Source of the DNA: SMWC01 sp964466315 | GTDB taxonomy: Bacteria > Pseudomonadota > Gammaproteobacteria > Steroidobacterales > Rariloculaceae | Reading direction: 5' to 3' | Length of the DNA stretch: 64,000 nucleotides | Assembly: GCA_964466315.1 (NCBI GenBank) | Contig: CAYXNS010000004.1 | Span: 1-64,000, forward strand | Shown here: positions 53,365 through 62,006 of the stretch, in pieces | Layout: each line of letters starts with the position of its first letter | How positions within the stretch are numbered: position 1 is the stretch's first letter | Notes under the pieces: model-generated | What the model was told of the DNA's origin: nothing | The model's database searches: none | What the model saw: the letters and a program-made list of their open reading frames with translations, nothing else | Position numbers and translations under genes: made by a program

Positions 53365-54118
53365 TCGCTTGGTCTGCCACGGCTTTCACGGCGGCCGCGA
53401 TGGCTTCGCTATCGCCGAGATACTCAGCATGAAGTGGCCGAAGATCGGCATCGAGTTCATAGGCTCGCGGTGAGCCGGTAGGAATGTTGAGTTCGACGAT
53501 GTCCGCTTCCGAGATGCCCTCCAGCATCTTGACGAGCGCTCTGAGGCTGTTGCCGTGAGCGGCGACGAGGACGTTCCGGCCAGCGAGCAACTCGGGCGCG
53601 ATGGTACTATTCCAGTAGGGCGCGACCCGATCGAGCGTCGATTTCAGGGATTCGGTCGTGGGAAGGTCTGCTGGTGCAAGTCCCGCATACCGTGGATCGA
53701 GCCTCGGGTGGCGGGGGTCGTCATCGCCCAGGGGCGGCGGCGTGATGTCGTAGCTCCGGCGCCAGATCTTGACCTGATCCGCGCCGTACTTCCGGGTCGT
53801 CGCAGCTTTGTCGAGACCTTGTAGCTCGCCGTAATGACGTTCGTTGAGGCACCAGTCTCGAACAACTGGGATCCACATGAGGTCCATCTCGTCGAGAATC
53901 AGCCACAGCGTACGGATCGCGCGAGTCAACACCGAGGTGAAAGCGATATCGAAGGAGAAGCCGTCAGCCTTCAACGTCTGGCCGGCCAGGCGCGCCTCGG
54001 TAATGCCTTGCTCCGTGAGATCGACATCCGTCCATCCAGTAAAGAGATTTTTTAGATTCCAGTCACTCTGGCCGTGCCGAACGAGAACGAGCTTCCCTGC
54101 TTTGGTGCTGTCAGTCAT
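53357..54118 (-). CDS. gpmA: 2,3-bisphosphoglycerate-dependent phosphoglycerate mutase
   Basis: A 253-residue glycolytic enzyme interconverting 3- and 2-phosphoglycerate. The phosphohistidine is in LVLVRHGQSDWNLKNLFTGW near 12, the acid in LNERHYGELQGLDK near 89, and the second His in VLVAAHGNSLRAL near 184. Family length. I chose the ATG at 54118; the frame runs on upstream into the zapE remnant. Confidence 0.95.
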   Translation of the reverse strand: MTDSTKAGKLVLVRHGQSDWNLKNLFTGWTDVDLTEQGITEARLAGQTLKADGFSFDIAFTSVLTRAIRTLWLILDEMDLMWIPVVRDWCLNERHYGELQGLDKAATTRKYGADQVKIWRRSYDITPPPLGDDDPRHPRLDPRYAGLAPADLPTTESLKSTLDRVAPYWNSTIAPELLAGRNVLVAAHGNSLRALVKMLEGISEADIVELNIPTGSPRAYELDADLRPLHAEYLGDSEAIAAAVKAVADQANG

Positions 54119-54165
54119 GGTGCTGGGTATTGTTCGTAGTTCTTTCCGACAGATCAACTCTAGAT

Positions 54166-54681
54166 TTAGCGCAGCTTTTCGATCTCGCGGATCGCGACGA
54201 GGATGATACCGCGTTCGAAGAGTGCCTCGAACAGATTGCCGAGAATCATCGCGTCGGCAATATCCATAACGGCAAACTCGTCGAAGCAGATGATGCGAGC
54301 CTGCTTGGCGAGTCGGTCCGCGGTCAGTTACAGGGGGTTCTCCTGATGCCGCAATCATTTGAGAGTGGCGTGGACGGAACTCATGAAACGATGGAAGTGC
54401 TGACGCCGCTTGTCTTCGAAGGGTAAGCTGGAGAAGAAGATGTCCATGAGCACTGTCTTTCCCCGGCCCACACCGCCCTAGAGATAGACTCCCTTCGGCG
54501 GTGGCTGTGAGTTTCTCGTGAAACGATAGAGGCGCCGTCGCCAGCCGCGTGGCGGAGGCCCTGCGGCCATGAGAGTGTCGTAACAGGATTCGAGAGCCTG
54601 AACGGCGTGTGCCTGGGCGTCATCAGGAGACATCTCGCCATTCTCTAAACGACGCTGATAGATCTCCGCTGGCGTAGTCAC
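54166..54681 (-). pseudogene. zapE: Decayed zapE (AFG1-like ATPase)
   Basis: Codons 1-67 from 54681 (TPAEIYQRRLENGEMSPDDAQ, then RNSQPPPKGVYL) are the ZapE N-terminus. A TAG at 54478-54480 stands where ZapE has Trp in GVYLWGG. After it the frame continues GGVGRGKTVLMDIFF and LPFEDKRRQHFHRFM, the Walker A region. Near 54350 the family sequence shifts frame, with a second stop, to DRLAKQARIICFDEFAVMDI and ADAMILGNLFEALFERGIILVAI (Walker B). It ends soon after, at 54166, without sensor and C-terminal parts. The gene is clearly dead. The start overlaps the acetoacetyl-CoA synthetase stop by 4 bp. Confidence 0.88.
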
Positions 54682-56618
54682 TCGGTCAGCTCGATGCGGT
54701 CTTTGAAGTAAGCTAGTGCCTGCGGATTCACCAACGCCTCGGTATTTCTGACGGGACGACCATGTAGAATGTCACGAACGGCGATCTCGACGATCTTGCC
54801 GTTGATCGTGCGGGGGATCTCCGGCACGTCGAGAATTTTCGCCGGGACGTGTCGCGGGCTCGCGTTGGCGCGTATCGCAATGCGAAGCCGCTGGGCGAGA
54901 GCTGCGTCGAGAGAATGACCGGCCTGTAAACAGAGGAACAATACGATTCTTACATCGTCCTCCCAATCCTGGGCAACGACGATGCTCTCGGCGACCTCGT
55001 CGAATTGTTCGACGACTCTATAGATCTCCGCGGTGCCGATACGTACGCCGCCCGGGTTCAGAATGGCGTCCGATCGACCGTATATGATGATGCCGTCGTT
55101 CTCGGTGAGCTCGGCATAATCGCCCTGGCACCAGACGTCCGGATATCGCTCAAAGTAAGCGGCGCTATACTTCTCATCGTCGGGATCGTTCCAGAACCCG
55201 ATCGGCATCGACGGAAACGCAGCCGTGCAGACGAGTTCGCCTTTCTGTTGCCGGATAGAACTTCCATCATCGTCGAAGATCTCCACCTTCATTCCGAGTG
55301 CGCGACACTGAAGCTCACCGCGGTACACGGGTAGTATCGGGTTGCCGGCGCCGAAGCAGGCGACGATGTCGGTTCCGCCGGCTATTGACGAGAGCTGCAG
55401 ATCGTCCTTGATGTGCTGATACACGAAATCAAAGCTTGCTGGAGCCAGCGGCGAGCCCGTCGACAAAATACTCTGAAGCGTATTCAGATTAACGTGATCG
55501 TTCGGCCGGTAGCCTGCTTTCTCTAGCGCACTTAAGTATTTTGCACTCGTGCCGAACACCTTGATCCTCTCGCGTTCGGCAATCTGCCATAGAAGATTCG
55601 CATCCGGATAAAACGGTGAGCCGTCGAACAGTACGAGAGTCGCACCGCTCGCGAGTCCGGACACGAGCCAGTTCCACATCATCCAGCCGCACGTCGTGAA
55701 GTAGAACAGCACATCGCCGGCGTGGACGTCGGTGTGGAGTATGTGCTCCTTCTGGTGTTGAATCAGCGATGCGCCGGCGCCGTGGACGATACACTTCGGC
55801 ACACCTGTCGTACCCGACGAGTACAAGATGTAGAGCGGGTGTGAGAAGGGCAGAGGTTCGAAGACGAGTTCGGCTTCGGCCGCGGCGAATCCGCTGAATA
55901 GAGCGGCATCGGGGAGGTCGCTCAGATCTGGTTCTTCGCTCAAATAGGCGACCATGACGAGTGCCTCGAGAGTGTCCAGTTTCTCGACGATGGTGCGTGC
56001 TGCCACGCGGCAATCTATGCGCTTGCCGTTGTAGAAATATCCATCTGCCGCGAATAAAACCTTCGGTTCGATCTGGTTAAATCTGGCGAGTACGCTATCG
56101 ATGCCGAAGTCGGGTGAGCATGACGACCAGATCGCGCCGATGCTAGCGGTCGCGAGCATCGCGACAATCGCTTCGGGGCAGTTGGGTAACAGGGCCGCTA
56201 CCCGGTCTTCGCGGTCGACGCCGGCGAACCGCAGGGCCTCGGCGACGCTTGCGACTTGTCGCCTGAGTTCATCCCAGGTCATCTCGAGGCGCCGGCCCGT
56301 TTCCGAGTAAGCAATCAGAGCCACGCCGTCGTACTCGGGCCGAAGAAGATTATCGGCGAAATTCAGCGTGGCGCCTTCAAACCAGCGGGCGCCCGGTATG
56401 CGGTGGCGGTCGTCCAACACATTCGAGAAATCTGACATGGAGCGAATTCCGAAGAAATCCCAGGCTGCCGCCCAGAACTCTTCAGGCTCGTCGATGCTCC
56501 ACTCGTAAAGCCCAGGATAGTCTTCGCTTTGTAGTTTCTTACGATTTCTCAGCAGAAACCGCTGCATATTGCTTGCTTCGATTCGCTGCGGCGAGGGTCG
56601 CCATATCGACTCGATCAT
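54678..56618 (-). CDS. Acetoacetyl-CoA synthetase
   Basis: A 646-residue ANL-superfamily adenylating enzyme. P-loop LYILYSSGTTGVPKCIVHG near 265; substrate-binding YFTTCGWMMWNWLV near 308; GRSDAILNPGGVRIGTAEIYRVVE near 515; and the acyl-adenylate Lys in PRTINGKIVEIAV near 607. The N-terminal ANMQRF-type segment and TTCGWMMWNW favour acetoacetyl-CoA synthetase over acetyl-CoA synthetase. Converts acetoacetate, ATP and CoA to acetoacetyl-CoA. Start at the ATG at 56618 with GGAGG about 9 bases upstream. Confidence 0.9.
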   Translation of the reverse strand: MIESIWRPSPQRIEASNMQRFLLRNRKKLQSEDYPGLYEWSIDEPEEFWAAAWDFFGIRSMSDFSNVLDDRHRIPGARWFEGATLNFADNLLRPEYDGVALIAYSETGRRLEMTWDELRRQVASVAEALRFAGVDREDRVAALLPNCPEAIVAMLATASIGAIWSSCSPDFGIDSVLARFNQIEPKVLFAADGYFYNGKRIDCRVAARTIVEKLDTLEALVMVAYLSEEPDLSDLPDAALFSGFAAAEAELVFEPLPFSHPLYILYSSGTTGVPKCIVHGAGASLIQHQKEHILHTDVHAGDVLFYFTTCGWMMWNWLVSGLASGATLVLFDGSPFYPDANLLWQIAERERIKVFGTSAKYLSALEKAGYRPNDHVNLNTLQSILSTGSPLAPASFDFVYQHIKDDLQLSSIAGGTDIVACFGAGNPILPVYRGELQCRALGMKVEIFDDDGSSIRQQKGELVCTAAFPSMPIGFWNDPDDEKYSAAYFERYPDVWCQGDYAELTENDGIIIYGRSDAILNPGGVRIGTAEIYRVVEQFDEVAESIVVAQDWEDDVRIVLFLCLQAGHSLDAALAQRLRIAIRANASPRHVPAKILDVPEIPRTINGKIVEIAVRDILHGRPVRNTEALVNPQALAYFKDRIELTE

Positions 56619-56734
56619 CCTGGCGCCTCCGCGCACTCGTCACTAAGGCTTGGGCCACGATGTTACAATGCTACCTCTTCCTACTACAGTCTCCCGCATC
56701 AGTGTGGACCTTCCGACGCCATTGGACGGAGCGC

Positions 56735-58378
56735 GTGGATAGAGAAGTCACGGAATTCGATGTCGTCATCGTTGGTGCGGGCCCGGCCGGCCTTGCTGCG
56801 GCGTGTCGTCTTGGTCAACTCGCCGTGGCAAACGGCGTCGAGCCGAGTGTATGTGTTGTCGAGAAGGGCTCTGAAGTCGGCGCGCATATATTGTCCGGTG
56901 CAGTCATGGAGTCGCGGGCACTCGACGAACTCTTTCCCGATTGGTGCAATCAGGGCGCGCCCGTCGACGTGCCTGTTGGCTCGGACACTCTGTACTGGCT
57001 ACGGAACGAGAAGTCCGGTGTCCGAATGCCGGGGCTATTCGTTCCCGCACCGATGCACAATAAGGGCAACTATATCGTGAGCGCGGGCCGCATCTGCCAA
57101 TGGCTGGCCGAGCAGGCCGAAACCCTCGGCTGCGATATCTTCCCAGGATTCCCGGCAACCGAGATTCTCTACGATGATGACGATCGCGTCAGCGGTGTCG
57201 CGACGGGTGACATGGGCCTCGGGGCCGACGGTTCCGAGAAACAGGGATTCGAGCGCGGCATAGAGCTTCGCGCCCGACATCTCATCTTCGCCGAGGGTTG
57301 CCGGGGCAGTCTCGGCAAGGAGCTGGAGCAGCAATTCGGATTGCGTGCTCACTCCGACCCGCAGCATTACGGGATCGGGCTCAAGGAGATCTGGAAGATC
57401 GACGCTGCGAAACACGATGCGGGCACGGTCGTGCACACGGTGGGATGGCCGCTGGACAATCACACCGAAGGCGGCGGATTCCTCTACCACGCTGGCGAGG
57501 GACAGGCCTATGTGGGCTTCGTCATCGCCCTCAACTACGCGAATCCGCATGTGAATCCGTTCGAAGAGTTTCAGCGTTGGAAACGGCACCCGCGAATACG
57601 TCGGTTTCTCGAGGGCGGATCGCGTGTCTCCTACGGTGCGAGGGCGGTCAACAAGGGAGGGTTACAGTCTCTGCCCGCACTCGGTTTTCCCGGTGGCGTC
57701 ATGGTCGGTTGTGAGGCCGGCTTCCTCAATGGCCTCAAGATCAAAGGCATCCATACGGCGATGAAGACCGGCATGCTTGCCGCGGAGGCTATCGTCGCAA
57801 GCGAACGTGGGACTACCGAGGTAGGCGAACTCTACTCGCAGGCCGTCCGCGACTCCTGGGTAATGGGAGAGCTTCATCGAGCAAGAAACTTCAGCCCGGG
57901 CCTGGCGAAGTTCGGCACGCTCATCGGTGCGGGCCTGGCGTTCGTCGAGCACCGGCTGTTATTCGGCCGCGTGCCCTATACGCTGCTAAATCGGCGTGCG
58001 GATTACGACAGCCTCAAGTTGGCCGACGACGCAGCCGAGATCGCGTATCCGAAGGCCGATGGTGAGATCTCATTCGATCTGGCTTCGTCCGTGTATCTCT
58101 CCAATACGAACCACGCCGACGATCAGCCCTGCCATCTGCAGCTCAAGGATTCGCATGTGCCCGTGGCCGTCAATCTGCCACGGTTTGCCGAGCCGGCACA
58201 ACGCTACTGTCCGGCGGGCGTATACGAGATCGTGTCCGACTCCGAAGCTGGACCGCGCTTACAGATCAATGCGCAGAACTGCCTCCACTGCAAAACCTGC
58301 GAGATCAAAGACCCCGCACAGAACATCCGCTGGGTTCCCCCGGAAGGCGGCGGTGGCCCGAACTACTCGGGCATGTAG
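56735..58378 (+). CDS. Electron transfer flavoprotein-ubiquinone oxidoreductase
   Basis: About 547 residues, a membrane-associated FAD/[4Fe-4S] enzyme that passes electrons from ETF (beta-oxidation, amino-acid dehydrogenases) to ubiquinone. FAD loop DVVIVGAGPAGLAAACRL near 9; HILSGAVMESRALDELFP near 53; GCEAGFLNGLKIKGIHTAMKTGML near 327; C-terminal cluster CLHCKTCEIKDPAQNIRWV near 508 followed by NYSGM at the end. I start at the GTG at 56735 with GGAG just upstream; the longer frame to 56573 runs through the divergent promoter. Confidence 0.95.
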   Translation: MDREVTEFDVVIVGAGPAGLAAACRLGQLAVANGVEPSVCVVEKGSEVGAHILSGAVMESRALDELFPDWCNQGAPVDVPVGSDTLYWLRNEKSGVRMPGLFVPAPMHNKGNYIVSAGRICQWLAEQAETLGCDIFPGFPATEILYDDDDRVSGVATGDMGLGADGSEKQGFERGIELRARHLIFAEGCRGSLGKELEQQFGLRAHSDPQHYGIGLKEIWKIDAAKHDAGTVVHTVGWPLDNHTEGGGFLYHAGEGQAYVGFVIALNYANPHVNPFEEFQRWKRHPRIRRFLEGGSRVSYGARAVNKGGLQSLPALGFPGGVMVGCEAGFLNGLKIKGIHTAMKTGMLAAEAIVASERGTTEVGELYSQAVRDSWVMGELHRARNFSPGLAKFGTLIGAGLAFVEHRLLFGRVPYTLLNRRADYDSLKLADDAAEIAYPKADGEISFDLASSVYLSNTNHADDQPCHLQLKDSHVPVAVNLPRFAEPAQRYCPAGVYEIVSDSEAGPRLQINAQNCLHCKTCEIKDPAQNIRWVPPEGGGGPNYSGM

Positions 58379-58451
58379 CGCAGGTTGTCTCCGAGACGGG
58401 GAGTCTGCTACCGTCCTCGGCATCGGTAGAATTCGCCAGCGATAAAGGGAC

Positions 58452-58793
58452 ATGCCATTGCGGACTAACAGGTTACGGCGGGCTGTGTTCTGGAGCCTGC
58501 TCGGGGTTCTCGCGACTCTGGCTCTCCCACTAATCGGGTTCACACAAGACTCACCGCGGCAGCTTCTGGACGAAACCGTCAAAGAGCAAGCCAGAATCGA
58601 CGCCGAATCCGCCAGCTCACAGCTCCGGATCAGCCAACTCGCCGACAAGACGGCCGACCTGCTCGGGCAGTATGATGCCGCTCTCGAGATTTTCGAGGAA
58701 GCGAGCGGGCTCGACAGTGTTGCCGGACGTAACGCTGCGGCCTGGATCGATTACGTCAGGGACCGCCGCCAGTTTGCCGTCAATCAGCGCTGA
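58452..58793 (+). CDS. Probably truncated DUF3450-type protein
   Basis: A 113-residue protein with a hydrophobic N-terminus (FWSLLGVLATLALPLIGF) and then LLDETVKEQARIDAESASSQ and RISQLADKTADLLGQYDAAL, a coiled coil that resembles DUF3450 proteins. Full DUF3450 proteins are about 250 residues and accompany ExbB/ExbD/TonB genes in gammaproteobacteria. This one stops soon after the first third, and no Exb genes are near. Its end overlaps the plsC end by 14 bp. It may be a remnant or a genuinely short relative. Confidence 0.55.
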   Translation: MPLRTNRLRRAVFWSLLGVLATLALPLIGFTQDSPRQLLDETVKEQARIDAESASSQLRISQLADKTADLLGQYDAALEIFEEASGLDSVAGRNAAAWIDYVRDRRQFAVNQR

Positions 58794-59535
58794 GTCCGTC
58801 TGCTGTCCTGGCGAGATCGGGTTCATCCAAGTGTTCGAGAATCGCTTCTCGGGAAGCTGTCGATAAACTTCCCGCCGAGCCGTGATGCTCGGGGTCGATC
58901 GGCTCGCCGACAACGATCGAGAGTGGGCCCGGCGCTGGTAGCCAGACTCGTGCAGGAAGTTTGGCGCGTGCGCCGAAGATCACTACGGGCACTATAGGCA
59001 CGCCCGCCCGCCATGCTGCGCCGAACGCGCCGGGTTGGAAATGCCCGAGTCCGGGCGTCGCGATAAAGGTACCCTCCGGGAAAAAAGCGAGCGCGTCCCC
59101 TGAGCCGGCAGCTTTGAACAGCCGCCGCGTCACCTGGGTTTTCTGCCGCCCATCTTCACGATTCACGAACTCGGATCCGATACGCCGAAGCAAGAATCCC
59201 GCGAATGGAAAGCTGGCCATCTCATACTTGATAACGAACGTGAAACGTGGGGGAAGTGCGGCTGTGAGGATCATCCCGTCGAGATAACTCGAGTGGTTGG
59301 CGACAACCACGCAAGGGATATCCGGCAGCGTGGTTGTCCCGCGTACGCGGATTGGGCTGCCGATCGAGACGAAGAAGGCTCGAGCGAACCAACGGGTTAC
59401 GTGGCGACGCCTCGTACGCCCCGGCGTTATCACCAAGAACACGAGTGCCGGAATCACGGCGACTATCAGAGCGCCCCACGCGTAGACACCGTACGCGATA
59501 TTTCTCAGCGAACGTCCTTTTGCGGTGTCAATCAC
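58780..59535 (-). CDS. plsC: 1-acyl-sn-glycerol-3-phosphate acyltransferase-like protein
   Basis: A 251-residue membrane-bound acyltransferase of the PlsC family. The catalytic motif is NHSSYLD (residues 80-86), the glycerophosphate motif is FFPEGTF near 152, and a hydrophobic N-terminal helix (GALIVAVIPALVFLVITPG) anchors it. It transfers an acyl chain to lysophosphatidic acid in phospholipid synthesis. The start is a GTG at 59535. Confidence 0.87.
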   Translation of the reverse strand: MIDTAKGRSLRNIAYGVYAWGALIVAVIPALVFLVITPGRTRRRHVTRWFARAFFVSIGSPIRVRGTTTLPDIPCVVVANHSSYLDGMILTAALPPRFTFVIKYEMASFPFAGFLLRRIGSEFVNREDGRQKTQVTRRLFKAAGSGDALAFFPEGTFIATPGLGHFQPGAFGAAWRAGVPIVPVVIFGARAKLPARVWLPAPGPLSIVVGEPIDPEHHGSAGSLSTASREAILEHLDEPDLARTADGLSAD

Positions 59536-59852
59536 AGTTATGTCAAAAGTTTGCGATTAAGAACGCGAACTCGTTTGTCCAGATGGCGTCTTTTTTGTGA
59601 CAAGTGTCGCTTTATGTTAATGGTTTCACGGATTTGTGATGCTGGTCACGCTGCCTGCCGTGGCCCTAACGCATACTCGCCTGGCAGTGGCAAGCAGACG
59701 AAGGAAGCCGAAGCCCGGCGCGGTAATGCGCTGAATTATATAGTTTTCTCTGGTGTCTTGGTACGCACAGGGAAGTGCAGGCAGCCGCCCACGTTCCAAC
59801 AATGGACCCGGGTGGTTGCTACCAAGCCACCGGAGCACGAGAACGACATAGA
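59536..59852. other. 317-bp divergent intergenic region between plsC and xerD
   Basis: It holds the promoters of both genes. Read on the minus strand, TTGACAT lies about 15 bp before the plsC start. On the plus strand an AT-rich TTATATAG stretch occurs near 59740. I found no convincing pair of promoter boxes, repeat, RNA gene or protein-like frame. Confidence 0.4.
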
Positions 59853-60800
59853 ATGGCCCATAATTTTTTACATTCCGATTCATCCTTAAACGCCGGTAAC
59901 GACGGCCCAAGGGATTCGAAAGTCACCGTGGATCGCTTTCTAGATGCCATCTGGATGGAACGAGGTCTCTCTGAGAATACCTTGGACGCTTACCGTGCCG
60001 ATCTGCTCGCACTCGACCAGCGTCTAAAGAGCCGTGATGTCCAACTCGTACATGCCTCGAAGGCCGATCTTCTCGATTACATATCCTGGCGCGTGGAAGG
60101 CGGGGCCAAGCCTCGCTCGACGGCGCGACAGTTGTCCAGCTTCAGGCGTTTTTTCCGCTACCTCCTTAGAGAAGGCGTCATCGCCGAGGATCCCACTGCA
60201 GAGATCACGATGCCGAAGATCGGTCGCGCGCTGCCGCAATCGCTGACCGAGGACGAAGTCGATTCGCTGCTGGCCGCGCCCAACGTATCCGAGCCACTAG
60301 GCAATCGCGACCGGGCAATGCTTGAACTCCTCTACGCGACGGGCGTACGCGTTTCGGAACTCATCAATCTGAAGATGAGCCAGATGAGTCTGAACCAGGG
60401 CGTCATCCGGATTGTCGGCAAAGGCGATCGCGAACGCTTGATTCCCCTTGGCGACGAGGCCCAGGATTGGCTTCGAGATTTCATCGACGGTGCGCGCATC
60501 GAGATTCTTCTCGAGCGCCAGACGGACTACCTGTTCCCGACACGACGCGGCGACCGAATGACGCGCCAGGCTTTCTGGCACATCATCAAGCGCTACGCGA
60601 AAAAGGCCGGGGTCAAGAAAAAGCTCTCGCCGCATACCGTGCGCCACGCGTTTGCAACGCACCTCCTGAACAACGGTGCCGATCTTCGTGTGGTTCAACT
60701 GCTGCTCGGCCACAGCGACGTCTCGACGACTCAGATCTATACTCACGTTGCCCGGGAGCGCATGAAAGAAGTCCATTCCAGGCATCATCCGCGCGGCTGA
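59853..60800 (+). CDS. xerD: Site-specific tyrosine recombinase XerD
   Basis: About 315 residues. N-terminal SAM-like domain (TVDRFLDAIWMERGLSENTL) and catalytic domain with Arg in YATGVRVSELINL, Lys in GKGDRERLIPL, and HTVRHAFATHLLNNGADLR then LLLGHSDVSTTQIYTHV with the H-R..H and Tyr nucleophile. With XerC it resolves chromosome dimers at dif. The ATG at 59853 has a weak ribosome site; a GTG at 59929 is possible. Confidence 0.94.
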   Translation: MAHNFLHSDSSLNAGNDGPRDSKVTVDRFLDAIWMERGLSENTLDAYRADLLALDQRLKSRDVQLVHASKADLLDYISWRVEGGAKPRSTARQLSSFRRFFRYLLREGVIAEDPTAEITMPKIGRALPQSLTEDEVDSLLAAPNVSEPLGNRDRAMLELLYATGVRVSELINLKMSQMSLNQGVIRIVGKGDRERLIPLGDEAQDWLRDFIDGARIEILLERQTDYLFPTRRGDRMTRQAFWHIIKRYAKKAGVKKKLSPHTVRHAFATHLLNNGADLRVVQLLLGHSDVSTTQIYTHVARERMKEVHSRHHPRG

Positions 60801-60817
60801 TCGCCTCCGCCGCCCCC

Positions 60818-60838
60818 GGCAATTCTGCTAGAATTGCC
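60818..60838 (+). terminator. 9-bp perfect inverted repeat between xerD and the dsbC-like gene
   Basis: GGCAATTCT-GCT-AGAATTGCC is a perfect hairpin of nine base pairs with a 3-base loop, 17 bp after the xerD stop. No T-run follows (TATTAG), so it may be a weak or processing terminator, or an operator. Confidence 0.5.
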
Positions 60839-60914
60839 TATTAGCCGCTGAACTGCGCTAGCTGCAAGGGGTCTCAATGCATAGAGCCGAACTATTTCCT
60901 ACGCGGAGCGCATC

Positions 60915-61643
60915 ATGAAAGCCGGATGGTCGATATTGCCGTTTAGTCTGATCCTCACCGTTTCGATGGCGCAGGACGATGTCGAGCTCAGCAAGGAGCA
61001 GCTTGCCGAGACACTGGTCGGAGTTGACGTCTCAGAGATCACGGAGTCACCGGTATCGGGAATCTACGAAGTAGCGGTCGGCTCTAATGTCGCCTACCTA
61101 TCCTCCAACGGGCGTTATCTGCTACAGGGCGATCTCTACGATCTGACCACCAACGAGAATATGACCGAGACGCGGCGTGCGCGGGAACGCGTGAGCATGT
61201 TGGCGGGCGTGGATTCGGCAGAGATGATCGTATTCAGCCCTGCACCCGAGGACATCGAGCACACGATCACGATTTTCACAGATATTGACTGCGGCTACTG
61301 CCGGCAGTTTCACAGCGAGATTAAGAAAGTGAACGAGATGGGAATCGCAGTTCACTATCTGTTTTATCCCAGGACGGGTCCGGACACGGAGTCCTGGTTC
61401 AAGGCGGATCGAGTCTGGTGCTCGGGTGAGGCTGAGCGAAACGAGTATCTGACGACGGCCAAGCTCGGCGGCGAGATCCCCGAAGAGACCTGCGATACAT
61501 CGCCCGTAAATAATCACTTCGAGCTCGGGAATCTAGTGGGCGTGCGCGGCACACCGACCGTATTCTCGGAGTCGGGAGCGCAACTCGGCGGTTATCTACC
61601 ACCCGACGATCTGCTCGCGCGCCTCGAACAGCTAGCGCAGTAG
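60915..61643 (+). CDS. dsbC: DsbC-like periplasmic thiol:disulfide isomerase
   Basis: A 242-residue protein with a signal peptide (WSILPFSLILTVSMA) and an N-terminal dimerization domain. The thioredoxin active site is CGYC (Cys126 and Cys129) in DIDCGYCRQFH; the cis-Pro loop is VRGTPTVF near 212. It corrects wrong disulfides. xerD-dsbC linkage is widespread in gammaproteobacteria. Confidence 0.92.
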   Translation: MKAGWSILPFSLILTVSMAQDDVELSKEQLAETLVGVDVSEITESPVSGIYEVAVGSNVAYLSSNGRYLLQGDLYDLTTNENMTETRRARERVSMLAGVDSAEMIVFSPAPEDIEHTITIFTDIDCGYCRQFHSEIKKVNEMGIAVHYLFYPRTGPDTESWFKADRVWCSGEAERNEYLTTAKLGGEIPEETCDTSPVNNHFELGNLVGVRGTPTVFSESGAQLGGYLPPDDLLARLEQLAQ

Positions 61644-61720
61644 GAGCGGCGCCCTCGTCGCGATCCGACCTTTGGCCTTGCCGCAAACGACGGCCGTGAT
61701 GGTCATGTCTCCCCTGCGCC

Positions 61721-61923
61721 TTACCCCACCATGCTCCTCTCGAGCCCGCTGTCAGAGGTCTTCGGGTCGACACGAACCATCACACCCGCCAGCTTGATCT
61801 CCGCCTCACGCAGCATGTGGATGATCTGCTCCGGCTTGAAGTGTCCTCGCCCCATCGGTCCTTCTCCTCAATTCCACTGAAATTCTCTCTCAGCGACTGG
61901 AGTCGTTCTAGGGGGGCAGGTCA
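61721..61923 (-). mobile_element. IS3-family remnant with truncated orfA
   Basis: The minus strand carries TGACCTGCCCCCC (starting at 61923), a leader with GAGGAGAAGG, and an ATG at 61855. The 44-codon frame MGRGHFKPEQIIHMLREAEI is an IS3 OrfA N-terminus (helix 1 of its DNA-binding domain). After residue 23 the sequence changes to GVMVRVDPK, then stops at TAA (61721-61723). The GVMVRVDPK part is the 30-bp block shared with 32996-33025. No OrfB or right end was seen; the space to the sulfurtransferase gene (61924-62006) is otherwise empty. Confidence 0.8.
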
Positions 61924-62006
61924 GTACGTCTAAGTGACGGTCTGCGGATCTCGGGGCAGGGTCGTGTCGAGCCTTAGGCTACGCTTTCGAAGTTGACTGT
62001 TGGCGA

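Noticed and set aside
54130..54426. 99-codon plus-strand frame in the zapE area
   Set aside because: It is the reverse complement of the ZapE remnant, whose family motifs on the minus strand explain the sequence.
61880..61900. CTGAGAGAG on the minus strand, reminiscent of a THI-box half
   Set aside because: It lies in the IS leader and the second conserved half of the riboswitch is absent.
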